Shown: piece after piece, positions 8,071 to 16,257 of the stretch
Layout of the letters: every line of letters begins with the position of its first letter
Numbering within the stretch: the stretch's first letter is position 1
Assembly (NCBI GenBank): GCA_030426805.1
Contig: JAUHXU010000001.1
Location: 1,328,861-1,392,860, forward strand
Length of the DNA: 64,000 nucleotides
Origin: a bacterium
GTDB taxonomy: Bacteria > Planctomycetota > JAFGQW01
Direction of reading: 5' to 3'
Program-made: the position numbers and the translations under genes
Notes under the pieces: generated by a model
What the model saw: the letters and a program-made list of their open reading frames with translations, nothing else
What the model was told of the DNA's origin: nothing
Databases searched by the model: none

Positions 8071-9058
8071 TCGCGTCGACGACGTTCGTCAGGTCGACGT
8101 TCGCCGGCGAACCGTTGTCGATACGCGCGGCCTGGAAGTGCAGGTGCGTGCCGGCCAGCGCGACGACCGGCGGGATCGCGATCGGGACGGTCCCGACCGC
8201 GCCGACCATCGGCGCGACGCGGACGAGCGGGTTCACGCCCGCGAGAAAGAGCAAGCCGTTGATGTTCGGGATCGCGCGAGGCGGGGCGACGGCGAGGTCG
8301 AACGCGAGCGCATACGAATCGGTCACGTTCCCGCGCACCCGCAGCGTCGCCGTGGTTCCGATCGCGAAGTAGTCCGTCGATGTCCCGCCCCGCTGACCGT
8401 CGATCGTCAACGTCGCGTCGAGGCGGAAGTAGAGACGCAGGACGAGCCGCGCGTTCGCCGGAAACAGCGTACCGCTCGTCGCATTGAACGCGCCCGGCCC
8501 GTAGGCGAACAGCGGGTCGGGCAAATCGCCACGCGCGGGATGCGCGTTCGTCTCGTGTGACACCGTGCTCTTCGCCTTGGTCGGGTCGACCGACTTCTGG
8601 ATCTCGATGACGAGGTTGCGTTGGCCGTCGTAGGCGAACGGGGCGACCGGCAGCGCGAACCAAACCGTGGGCGGCGTGTAGTTGATCGAGACGCCGGCCG
8701 CACTGTACACGATCGTCGGATTCGGCAGGTTCACCTGGAACATCGATGCGAGGGTCGTCCGGGTCGTGTGCCCCATCGATATCGTCAGCGCGTCGTAGTG
8801 CACCACGCCGGCGAGTTGCGGCGCGATCTCGAGGCCGACGATCGAATCCGCGATCGGTGGCAAGAACCGCGCCGGGATCAGGATCTGCGTACGCGCTTCG
8901 TCGAAGTTCGTCGTCGCCGCCGCGGAGCCGAGCGGAATGATCTGTCCCCACACGCCGTGGAGGTTGTCCAGCGGATAGGCGATGTGGTTCTGCGCGTCGG
9001 CGGTCGCGAATCCGATCGAGGCGAGACCCAACAGCAAGGCGTGGATGCGGTTTCTCAC
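8057..9058 (-). CDS. Secreted protein of unknown function (paralog of the gene at 61108)
   Basis: 333 residues with a GTG start, an SD-like GGAG 7 nt before it, and a signal peptide ending near ATADAQ. The mature part is rich in small and hydrophobic residues and looks all-beta. It shares colinear segments with the protein at 61108-62199: I-PLD-LHG near the mature N terminus, FDEARTQ, IPAR-LPP, EIQK, and the C-terminal NVVDAI. I recognise no named domain. It ends inside the 3' end of the convergent symporter gene. A good promoter lies just upstream (9079-9107). Confidence 0.75.
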   Translation of the reverse strand: MRNRIHALLLGLASIGFATADAQNHIAYPLDNLHGVWGQIIPLGSAAATTNFDEARTQILIPARFLPPIADSIVGLEIAPQLAGVVHYDALTISMGHTTRTTLASMFQVNLPNPTIVYSAAGVSINYTPPTVWFALPVAPFAYDGQRNLVIEIQKSVDPTKAKSTVSHETNAHPARGDLPDPLFAYGPGAFNATSGTLFPANARLVLRLYFRLDATLTIDGQRGGTSTDYFAIGTTATLRVRGNVTDSYALAFDLAVAPPRAIPNINGLLFLAGVNPLVRVAPMVGAVGTVPIAIPPVVALAGTHLHFQAARIDNGSPANVDLTNVVDAIIAN

Positions 9059-9078
9059 GGCATTTCTCCTCGGCCGCC

Positions 9079-9107
9079 ATGATTCGGCCGAACCGGCCCC
9101 GTGTCAA
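9079..9107 (-). promoter_or_regulatory. Sigma-70-like promoter for the 8057-9058 gene
   Basis: On the minus strand TTGACA (9107-9102), a 17-bp spacer and AATCAT (9084-9079). Transcription would begin about 10-15 nt before the GTG start, leaving a short leader with the GGAG ribosome site. Confidence 0.5.
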
Positions 9108-9121
9108 CCACGACCGCGGCT

Positions 9122-11005
9122 TCAGCCGATGAAGCGGGACGCGTAGCCCCGCACGGAGCCGTCGTTCAGCACATGAGCCCGACGCATCCGCTCGAGCACG
9201 TGCGGCGAGAACGAGCCGAGGGGCAAGTAGATCAGGTGTTTCTCGAGTCGAGCCGCCTCGGCGCGAATCTCCGGCGACGGCGGCCGCGGCCCGGCAAACG
9301 CGACGAAACGCTCACGCGACCATGCGAGCGCCGCGAGGAGCAATCGCTCGGACGGACGCCGCGCGCGCTCGAACCGCAGGTCCTCCCACACGTCCGGGAT
9401 CGCGAGCGGCGGAAACAAGAAAAGGCATCCGCCATACCGAATCCGGGCGATGCCGGGTCCGACCAGGTCGTCGAGCGGATCGGTCGCGTAGAACGCCAGC
9501 GTCGATTCCTCCGCGTGCTCGGCATACCACGTCACGCGCCACGGAAACCGCGTGCCGTCGTCGTCCTCCTCGAAGATCAGCACGAGCGCGCCGACGTCGC
9601 CCGCGACGACCGGATCCTCGCGCACGTGGATCGCACCGTCGGGATCGCGTAGCGTCTCCCGGATCGCGATGCCGTCCTTCAGCGACGCGGTGAAGGGTTC
9701 GGTTCGGCTTTGGTTCGCGGCCATCGCCGCGTGCGCGCGTCGACTGACGTGGTCGCGGAAGTTCTCGATCGCGACGTCTTCCGGCGGCCACGAGCAATGC
9801 GCGTGCGGGTTCCACCCGCGGCGCCACGTGCGCGCGTCCCGGCGGCGCGGTCGGCGCACGAGTTCGAGCGGCCTGACCTCGCTCGCCTCCCCGGGCGTGC
9901 GGCTCGCCATCGGTTGCACGGTGTCGTCGTCGGCGAATCGACCGAGGTCGGCGGTCATCTGGAACGAATCCCCGCGATCGCGATTCGGCGGGTAGCGGTT
10001 CGCGAGTTCGAGCAGGCGAACCGCGAAGTCGTTGCCGACGGTCGCCTTCGCGGCGAGCGTCAACAGGTAGGTGTCGGGCAGCAAGCGGCGCTGATAGACG
10101 ACGAGCTTGCGCAAGTAGGTGAAGCACGCGCGAAGCGCCGGCAGCGTCGGTTGCTCGAGTGAATCGGCGTGGCGACGCTCGAACGTCGACTTCGCCCGCA
10201 GCACGAGGTCGCGGATCGCCGCGACCGCGTCGAACCGGTCGGGCGAGATGCCGCGGCGATGGCGTTCCCACAGGTACGCGACGTACGGAACCTCGCCCAA
10301 TACGTGGATCAGCGAGAGCGGATGCACGCGGAGGAGTTGCACCGCGCCGACGTCGACACCTTCCCCCTCGTGAAAGCGATCGCCGCTGCGCTCGAGGTGC
10401 CCCTGCACGCGCCGCCAGTGCGCGAGGCCGCACACGAACAGCACCGGCCGGTCCCCGGCCGCCTCGGCGATCAGGCGGAGCGAAGCCGCCATGTGACGTT
10501 CCCGCACCTCGTCCTGCGGCGTCGGCTCGATCGCGTCGATCGCTTCGGCGAGCGCCTCGGACCAGCGCTCGAGGCCGAGGCCGTGGATCGCATGGGCGTC
10601 CGGCACGACCATCCGTCGCGACTCGAAGTCGTCGATCTCGGCGTCGATGAAGTGGATCTCGCTGCGCTCGCGCCGCGCGATCCGGACCGCCTCGATCATC
10701 GCGTCACACGGATCGATCGGCACGTAGAAGTGCTGCCGCTCCGCCTGCTCCTCGGTCGCGTCGAACGTCGTCTCGGCCTCTGCCGCCCAGTCGATCGCCT
10801 TGCGCCACACCGCGACGTGGATCGTCGGGAGCCGTTCGATCCCGGCGACGACGACGTCGCGCAATGATGCGGGTAGTTCGACCGCCACATGCGCGAACCG
10901 GGTTTCGAGCATGCGCCGACGCACCTCGAGCGCGAACGCGAGTCGACCGTGCACGGCCGGAACGACGGTGACGTTGCGCCACCGCAGCGCGTCAGTCGCG
11001 CTCAT
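9122..11005 (-). CDS. TraB/TIKI-like (ChaN/EreA superfamily) protein next to MoxR; function unknown
   Basis: 627 residues, start ATG overlapping the MoxR gene by 14 bp. The first 230 residues resemble the TraB/TIKI/EreA-type fold: a VHG near residue 19, a VAVELPA strand near 42, IDAEID in the middle, and FVCGLAHW near 213, where the family has a Gly-His motif. The rest (230-627) is helical, then mixed, with no domain I can name. Large proteins of this type (DUF5682-like) often sit beside MoxR ATPases and VWA proteins in proposed chaperone or conflict systems (family knowledge); no VWA gene is seen here. Assignment of the N-terminal fold is tentative. Confidence 0.6.
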   Translation of the reverse strand: MSATDALRWRNVTVVPAVHGRLAFALEVRRRMLETRFAHVAVELPASLRDVVVAGIERLPTIHVAVWRKAIDWAAEAETTFDATEEQAERQHFYVPIDPCDAMIEAVRIARRERSEIHFIDAEIDDFESRRMVVPDAHAIHGLGLERWSEALAEAIDAIEPTPQDEVRERHMAASLRLIAEAAGDRPVLFVCGLAHWRRVQGHLERSGDRFHEGEGVDVGAVQLLRVHPLSLIHVLGEVPYVAYLWERHRRGISPDRFDAVAAIRDLVLRAKSTFERRHADSLEQPTLPALRACFTYLRKLVVYQRRLLPDTYLLTLAAKATVGNDFAVRLLELANRYPPNRDRGDSFQMTADLGRFADDDTVQPMASRTPGEASEVRPLELVRRPRRRDARTWRRGWNPHAHCSWPPEDVAIENFRDHVSRRAHAAMAANQSRTEPFTASLKDGIAIRETLRDPDGAIHVREDPVVAGDVGALVLIFEEDDDGTRFPWRVTWYAEHAEESTLAFYATDPLDDLVGPGIARIRYGGCLFLFPPLAIPDVWEDLRFERARRPSERLLLAALAWSRERFVAFAGPRPPSPEIRAEAARLEKHLIYLPLGSFSPHVLERMRRAHVLNDGSVRGYASRFIG

Positions 11006-11915
11006 CGTCCCCGAGGTCGCCGCCCTGCGTGAAGAACTCGCCGAAGTCGACGTGCGCGCCGAGCCCGAATTGCCCGGCCGCCCGCGCCTCGAAGTCGGCC
11101 GCGCCCTCGCCCAGCACTTGCTCGACCGCGCGATCGAACGCGTCGTTCAGCTCGGTGACGAGGCCGCGCGCTGTGAGCTTCAGCGCATACCGCATGATGT
11201 TGACGCCGTCGCGCGTCGTGTAGCCGAGGCGATACCGCCGCGCGCCGGCGAGGAAGTCCGACGTCAGGTCGAGCAGGTCGTCGGGCGCGAAATCGACGTT
11301 GTAGTGGAGGATCCGGCGCGTGTCGTCTCGATCCGGCGCACCGACCTCGATCAACGGCTGCAGCCGACTCTGAACGTACTCGGGCACCTCGTAGGTCGAG
11401 GCGTCGTCGTTCATCGTGACGCAGCAGCGGAACTCGGCATCCGCCTCGATCCGCACACCGGCGACGACGCTCTCGACGTAGCGGCGATTGTCGAGCAGTG
11501 GCGCGAGGCTCGCCCACGACTTCTCCGACATCCGGTTCGCCTCGTCGAGTATCGCGACGCCGCCGCGAATCATCGCGGTGACGAGGGGCGACGCCTGGTA
11601 GGTGATGCGCCCCGATTCCGCGAGCACCGGGGTGACGAGGAGATCCTCCGGCCGCGTGTCCATCGTGCACTGCACGATGTAGACGTCCCGGCCGAGTTGC
11701 TGCCCGGCGGCCTGCGCGAGCGTCGTCTTGCCCATGCCGGGGCGCCCGACGAGGCGTGGACAGAGCGGCAGGTCGTCGTCGGTGATGACGGTCCAGCACG
11801 CGAGCACTTGGTCGAGCAGTCCCTCGAGACCGATCCACTCGACCGGGCGGCGCACCGGCTCCGCGAGGAACAGCTCGATGTGGCCCGTGCGGACGCTCGT
11901 GGGTTCGCCGGTCAC
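10992..11915 (-). CDS. MoxR-type AAA+ ATPase
   Basis: 307 residues. The GTG start at 11915 overlaps the upstream SDR stop (GTGA); the frame is open further upstream only as a shadow of the SDR gene. Walker A is GRPGMGKTTLAQ, Walker B is GGVAILDEANRM, and CVTMNDD is a sensor-1 region, all in MoxR order. MoxR ATPases act as chaperone-like assembly factors together with a substrate-specific partner; here the natural partner is the TraB-like protein encoded immediately downstream. The call is confident at family level; the target is unknown. Confidence 0.88.
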   Translation of the reverse strand: MTGEPTSVRTGHIELFLAEPVRRPVEWIGLEGLLDQVLACWTVITDDDLPLCPRLVGRPGMGKTTLAQAAGQQLGRDVYIVQCTMDTRPEDLLVTPVLAESGRITYQASPLVTAMIRGGVAILDEANRMSEKSWASLAPLLDNRRYVESVVAGVRIEADAEFRCCVTMNDDASTYEVPEYVQSRLQPLIEVGAPDRDDTRRILHYNVDFAPDDLLDLTSDFLAGARRYRLGYTTRDGVNIMRYALKLTARGLVTELNDAFDRAVEQVLGEGAADFEARAAGQFGLGAHVDFGEFFTQGGDLGDDERD

Positions 11916-12646
11916 AGCGACATCCGCTTGAACACCGCCTCGGGCATCGAACGGATCCCGCACATGATGCCGCGCCAGAACCACGGCAGGTAGACGACGT
12001 TTTTGCCGCCGATCATCGCCCGGTAGACGCCCTTGCCGACCGACTCCGCGCTCGCGAACAACGGCCCCTTCTCGTAGGCGGCCGTCATCGGCGTGTCGAC
12101 GAAGCCCGGCTTGATCGTCACGACCGACACGCCGCACTTGTGCAGCCGGTTGCGCAGTCCGCCGAGGAACGTCGTCACGGCGGCTTTCGCCGCGCCGTAG
12201 ACGTAGTTGCTCCCGCGACCACGATCACCGGCCACCGACGTGATCACCGCGATGCACCCGGCACCGCGCTTCTCGAAGTAGTTGCCGAGGTGCGTCAGGT
12301 AGGACAGGAAACTCAGGCAGTTCGTCGAGAACTCGCCGAGCATCTCGTCCACGTCTTCCTGACACTTCTGCTGGTCGGACAGCGTCCCGTGCGCGATCAA
12401 CACGCCCTCGATGCCGCCCATCGAGCGATCGGCCTCGGCGATCGCGCCCTCGTGCTCGTGGAAGTCGTTGACGTCGCCGACGAGCGTGTCGACCTTCGCC
12501 ATCCGCGAACGGAGGTCGTCGGCCACGGCGCGGAGCTTGTCCGGGTGCCGGGCGACGAGGAAGAGGCTCGCCCCTTCGCTCGCGAAGACCTTCGCGGCCT
12601 CGATCGCGATCGCGGACGTCGCGCCGATGATCATCACCTTCTTCAT
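11912..12646 (-). CDS. Short-chain dehydrogenase, DprE2-like
   Basis: 244-residue Rossmann oxidoreductase. It has an N-terminal nucleotide-binding GATSAIA motif, an active-site Ser in ITSVAGDRG and a YGAAK motif (Tyr/Lys pair). The Ile-Gly-Ala-Thr-Ser-Ala start and the C-terminal hydrophobic region (VVYLPWFWRGIMCGIRSMP) are typical of DprE2, which reduces the 2-keto intermediate of decaprenylphosphoryl-ribose to the arabinose form. The upstream gene is DprE1-like, which supports this pairing. The lipid substrate in this organism is unknown. Confidence 0.82.
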   Translation of the reverse strand: MKKVMIIGATSAIAIEAAKVFASEGASLFLVARHPDKLRAVADDLRSRMAKVDTLVGDVNDFHEHEGAIAEADRSMGGIEGVLIAHGTLSDQQKCQEDVDEMLGEFSTNCLSFLSYLTHLGNYFEKRGAGCIAVITSVAGDRGRGSNYVYGAAKAAVTTFLGGLRNRLHKCGVSVVTIKPGFVDTPMTAAYEKGPLFASAESVGKGVYRAMIGGKNVVYLPWFWRGIMCGIRSMPEAVFKRMSL

Positions 12647-12668
12647 CGCTATCTCGTTTCGTTGTCGA

Positions 12669-13994
12669 TCACGATTGGAGTCCCTCGGTCACGCGGCGCC
12701 AGAAGCTCGACGAGAACTTCGGGTCGATGAACTCGGCGAACGCGCGCCAGTTCGGGTAGTAGGCATCGAAGCTCTGCGGCGACATCCGTGCGTCCTTCGC
12801 CGGGTAGATCCGCCCGCCGGCACCGCGTGTGACGTCGTCGAGCGTGTCGAGGAGCCGCAGCGTCCGCTGCGCCTCGAATCGGAAGTCGAGGGCGAGCGTG
12901 ACGCCCGGTTGCGGGAAGGACAGCATCCCGGGCGACTCGACGTCGCCGAACATCTTCAGCACCGCGAGGAACGACGAGAGCCCCGACGCCGCGATGCGTT
13001 CGAGGATCTCGCGGATCGCCGCACCACCGTCGCCGACCGGCACGACGCATTGATACTGCAAGAAGCCGCGCTTGCCGTACATGCGGTTCCAGTGCAGCAC
13101 CGAGTCGAGCGGATGGAAGAACGGGTCCTGATAGACGACCTCGTGGATGTGCGGGGGAAAGCGCTTGCGGTAGTAGAGCGCGTTGAACGCCTTGACGGTG
13201 TACTTGTTCAGGAACCAGCTCGGCGCGTCGATCGGGAACGAGCGCTCCTTGGCCTTCGGGATCGGCGGCAGCTTGTGGTGCGCCGGGTCCGCGTGGTTGC
13301 CGCGCATGAACAGGCCGCGCCCGGTGTCGTGGCCACGCGCGGTCGTGTCGACCCACGCGACGGTGTACTCGTAGCCCTCGTCGGAGTCCTCCGACAGCGC
13401 GAAGAAGTCGTCGAGCGTGTGGTAGCGAATCGTCTCGTGGTCGATGAACGGACTCGCGACCCGCACCGCACGCAGCTCGACCCACGTGATCAACCCGGTC
13501 AGGCCGAGACCGCCGATCGTCGCGCGAAAGAGCTCCTCGTTGTCGTCGGGCGAGCACTCGAGGACCGTGCCGTCGGAACGGACGAGCTCGAAGCGGAGCA
13601 CGTGGCAACCGAACGTCCCGCGCAAGTGGTGGTTCTTGCCGTGGATGTCGTTGGCGACCGCACCCCCGACGGTCACGAACTTCGTGCCGGGGATCACCGG
13701 GAGGAAGTAGCCGCGCGGGATCAGGCGGGCCTGGAGTTCCGCGAGAGACGCGCCCGCTTCGCACCGCAGCACGCCGGTCTTCTCGTCGAACGCGATCACG
13801 CGATCGAGCGCGTCGGTGACGAGCAGGGTGCCGTTGCGGTTCAGGCAGCTGTCGCCGTAACTCCGACCCAGCCCGTAGGCGAGCATCGGCGACGGCAGCG
13901 CCGCGAGATCGGGCAGCTCGTGCCGCCACCGGATCGGCACGACGAGGTCGTGTGAAGCCGGGGGATACCGCCCCCACGATTGATAGGCTGGCAT
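12669..13994 (-). CDS. FAD-linked oxidase, DprE1-like
   Basis: 441 residues. FAD-binding (PCMH) fold with GLGRSYGDSCLN near residue 45, TVGGAVANDIHGKNHH near 115, and the late motif IYPAKDARMSP, which contains the catalytic-type Lys seen in DprE1. In mycobacteria DprE1 oxidises polyprenyl-phosphoryl ribose at C2 and DprE2 completes epimerisation; the same order is seen here, with 22 bp between the genes. The start chosen is the ATG at 13994, matching the family N terminus (SWGRYP); an AGTATA on the plus strand at 14076-14081 gives a TATACT box on the minus strand. A plausible role is envelope glycan precursor synthesis. Confidence 0.85.
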   Translation of the reverse strand: MPAYQSWGRYPPASHDLVVPIRWRHELPDLAALPSPMLAYGLGRSYGDSCLNRNGTLLVTDALDRVIAFDEKTGVLRCEAGASLAELQARLIPRGYFLPVIPGTKFVTVGGAVANDIHGKNHHLRGTFGCHVLRFELVRSDGTVLECSPDDNEELFRATIGGLGLTGLITWVELRAVRVASPFIDHETIRYHTLDDFFALSEDSDEGYEYTVAWVDTTARGHDTGRGLFMRGNHADPAHHKLPPIPKAKERSFPIDAPSWFLNKYTVKAFNALYYRKRFPPHIHEVVYQDPFFHPLDSVLHWNRMYGKRGFLQYQCVVPVGDGGAAIREILERIAASGLSSFLAVLKMFGDVESPGMLSFPQPGVTLALDFRFEAQRTLRLLDTLDDVTRGAGGRIYPAKDARMSPQSFDAYYPNWRAFAEFIDPKFSSSFWRRVTEGLQS

Positions 13995-14171
13995 GGCTCT
14001 CTGCTCGAATTCGCGTCCGGTTCGGCCGAACGGCCACGTCGACGGCCAAGGGGACGACTCGCAGCCTACAGGGTCAGTATAGGCGCTGGGCGCCCTCCCC
14101 TCCACCGGGACCTGCCCCGGCTCAACCCCGGACCGCTCGATTGCCGATGACCGGGAGACCGGAGGTCTTCC

Positions 14172-15101
14172 ATGGACTGCAAGCGTCTCCTTCTCGGCCT
14201 CGTGCTGGCACTGGTAGCGGTCGGCTGCACCGTCCGCATCCCGCTCGACTCGCTCGCCGAGGACCTCCGTGGCAACGACGTCCGCACGATGTCGATGTAC
14301 GAGGGCTTCACGCTCGTGTCGCCCTACGACCCGATCCGCACCGCGCAGATCGGCCGCGTCGTCTCCGAGGAGCTCGGCGCGATCACGAGTTTGTTCGGGA
14401 TCACCGTCGACGAGCCGATCTTCGTCGAGCTGCGCCCGGTGCCGATGGACGACGTCGAGGTCGAGGCGATGCCCGGCGGGCACTATCAGCTCGTCGGCGA
14501 CGTCCGTCCACCGACACACCACGGCGTCGCCGGCGCCGCGGGCTCGCTGCAATCCACCGGTCGCTCCGCGGTGATCATCTACGTGGCCGAGGACCGCGAC
14601 GTCCAGACCACGGACGGACGGGTCGTCCCGATTCGGCTCGACTTCTGCTACCGCGACACGATCCGCCACGAACTCGCGCACATCGCGCACCACCTGCTCG
14701 GCATCGAGACCGACGAGACGTGGCTCAGCGAAGGGATCGCGGTCACCGTCGAGGCGATGGAGATGCACAGCGGGCGGCTACGGCACGTCGAACTGCCGAA
14801 AGAACTGTTGTTCGCGATGCAGGTGCACCGCAAGCACAGCCTCAACGACCTGCTGCGCTGGCGCGAGAACATCGCGGAGATCGTCGCCGACGAGAGCCGG
14901 GTCTTCCGCGAGGGACGGCCACTGGCGATGTCGCTCGTCCGCTTCGTGATCGAGACGCGGCCGGATCTGACGTTCCCCGAGGCGATCCGCTACCTCGCGT
15001 CGCTCCAACGCTCCGAGATCGCGTCGCTCGACGCACGCTGGCACGCGTGGCTCGACAGTCTCGACGGCCGCTGGGCCCGATCGATCGGCCACGACGGCTG
15101 A
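14172..15101 (+). CDS. Lipoprotein zinc metallopeptidase (gluzincin-type)
   Basis: 309 residues with signal and lipobox LVAVGC (C19). HELAHIAHH (about residues 166-174) provides the HExxH zinc site, and TWLSEGIAV about 18 residues later supplies the third Glu ligand, as in gluzincin/peptidase-MA-like enzymes. A GGAGG precedes the ATG by about 8 nt. It is probably anchored in the envelope facing the periplasm; its substrates are unknown. The gene stands alone, divergent from the DprE1-like gene, with a secreted-protein gene 103 bp downstream under its own promoter. Confidence 0.78.
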   Translation: MDCKRLLLGLVLALVAVGCTVRIPLDSLAEDLRGNDVRTMSMYEGFTLVSPYDPIRTAQIGRVVSEELGAITSLFGITVDEPIFVELRPVPMDDVEVEAMPGGHYQLVGDVRPPTHHGVAGAAGSLQSTGRSAVIIYVAEDRDVQTTDGRVVPIRLDFCYRDTIRHELAHIAHHLLGIETDETWLSEGIAVTVEAMEMHSGRLRHVELPKELLFAMQVHRKHSLNDLLRWRENIAEIVADESRVFREGRPLAMSLVRFVIETRPDLTFPEAIRYLASLQRSEIASLDARWHAWLDSLDGRWARSIGHDG

Positions 15102-15111
15102 TCATCGGCCG

Positions 15112-15140
15112 TTGACGCCTCCCCCGCGGGGCTCGATAAT
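15112..15140 (+). promoter_or_regulatory. Strong sigma-70-like promoter for the 15205 gene
   Basis: TTGACG at 15112-15117, a 17-bp spacer and GATAAT at 15135-15140. It lies 65 bp before the ATG and directly after the preceding stop. It is one of the best promoter matches in the window. Confidence 0.6.
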
Positions 15141-15204
15141 TCGGGGCGCGACGGCATCCGCCGCCGCGGTCCGCGCCGCCGCCGGCGCCCGACTGGAGCC
15201 CCCG

Positions 15205-16095
15205 ATGAAGATTCTCCCGATCGCCGCCGCCCTCGCGTGTGGCGCCCTCGCCCTGCCCGTCGCCTCGGCCGCCCAGGAGGTCGACTTCTCGCTGAAACCC
15301 AAGCCGGGCCTGAAGACCAAGGTCACGACGCAGCAGACGTCGACCGGTTCGCAGCGCGTGTCGGCCGGCGAGCGCGACTTCGAGATGAAGTTCGAGACGT
15401 CGCGCAAGGGGGTCTACACGCAGACCCTGCTCGCGGTCAAGAACGGCAAGATCATGAAGCTCGAGCGCAACTACGAGGACAGCGGCTCGACGCTGAAGGC
15501 GACCGTCAACGGCGAGGACCGTGAGCCGCAGGAGCGCGAAGCCGCGCTCGCGTGGAAGCACGTGCGGATCGAGTGGAGCGAGGACGGCGACGCGGCCGTG
15601 ACCGTCAAGGAAGACGAGGAGTGGGTCGAGCCGGAGGGCAGCCTGAAGAAGGCGATCCGCCCGAAGCGCTGGCGCCGCGGTCCGCCGCTGCCGAACGAGG
15701 CGAAGTCGGTCGGCGAGACGTGGGAGATCTCGGGCGAAGACGCGCACAAGCTGTTTCAGATGGAGCCGCGCACCGGGCGCGACGGCGAGGAGATCGCGCT
15801 GCCGGACGTGACCGCTCGGTTCGAGTTCGCATCGATCGCGACGTTGCGCAAGATGAAGTGCGCCGTGCTCAAGATGGAGATGACGTCCGAGCGCGAGGGC
15901 TCGAAGTCGACGACGCGCGCGACGCTGCACTACAGCATCGAGCACCGCGTGATCGTGCAGGTCGAGTCGTCCGGCGAGGAATCGGGCTCGCGCGAGCGCG
16001 AAGGGCCCGACGGCTCGACGATCGAGCAGGAGCGCAGCGGCACGAGCAAGCAGAAGGTCACGGTCGAGATTCTCGAACCGGGCAAGGACGCCTGA
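15205..16095 (+). CDS. Secreted charged protein of unknown function
   Basis: 296 residues. The first 24 are a signal peptide ending ASAAQ. The mature part is strongly charged (Lys/Glu/Arg/Asp) and looks beta-rich, with repeated strand-like segments such as MKFETSRKGVYTQTLLAV. It faintly recalls DUF6263-type proteins of this size, but I cannot confirm that. The ATG at 15205 is preferred over the open upstream frame because of the signal peptide and the promoter at 15112-15140. A terminator hairpin lies about 105 nt after the stop. Confidence 0.7.
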   Translation: MKILPIAAALACGALALPVASAAQEVDFSLKPKPGLKTKVTTQQTSTGSQRVSAGERDFEMKFETSRKGVYTQTLLAVKNGKIMKLERNYEDSGSTLKATVNGEDREPQEREAALAWKHVRIEWSEDGDAAVTVKEDEEWVEPEGSLKKAIRPKRWRRGPPLPNEAKSVGETWEISGEDAHKLFQMEPRTGRDGEEIALPDVTARFEFASIATLRKMKCAVLKMEMTSEREGSKSTTRATLHYSIEHRVIVQVESSGEESGSREREGPDGSTIEQERSGTSKQKVTVEILEPGKDA

Positions 16096-16239
16096 GCACG
16101 CGTCGAGTGTGACGCCTTTTCACTCGGGGTGTTCCCCCGCCCCGCCGATAAGGTTGGCAACGGGGAATCAAAAACACATCCTCCTCCTTTGATTGCTGAA
16201 CCCCTCCGGCAGCCACGCGGCAGCCGGAGGGGTTTTTTT
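16096..16239 (+). ncRNA. Candidate 3'-end small RNA with CCTCCTCC seed
   Basis: The 144 nt after the stop contain a small hairpin (CGAGTG / CACTCG), an A-rich single-stranded stretch, an exposed CCTCCTCC at about 16180-16187 and then a canonical terminator. C-rich, SD-complementary seeds of this type occur in regulatory RNAs that block ribosome binding. There is no independent promoter I would defend, so it would be processed from the 15205 mRNA. Inference from sequence layout only. Confidence 0.3.
16201..16239 (+). terminator. Intrinsic terminator
   Basis: CCCCTCCGGC (16201-16210) pairs perfectly with GCCGGAGGGG (16223-16232), with a nested GCC/GGC pair in the loop, and is followed by seven T (16233-16239). 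It ends transcription from 15205 before the convergent dynamin gene. Confidence 0.92.
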
Positions 16240-16257
16240 CTGGGCGCCAGTCAGGCA

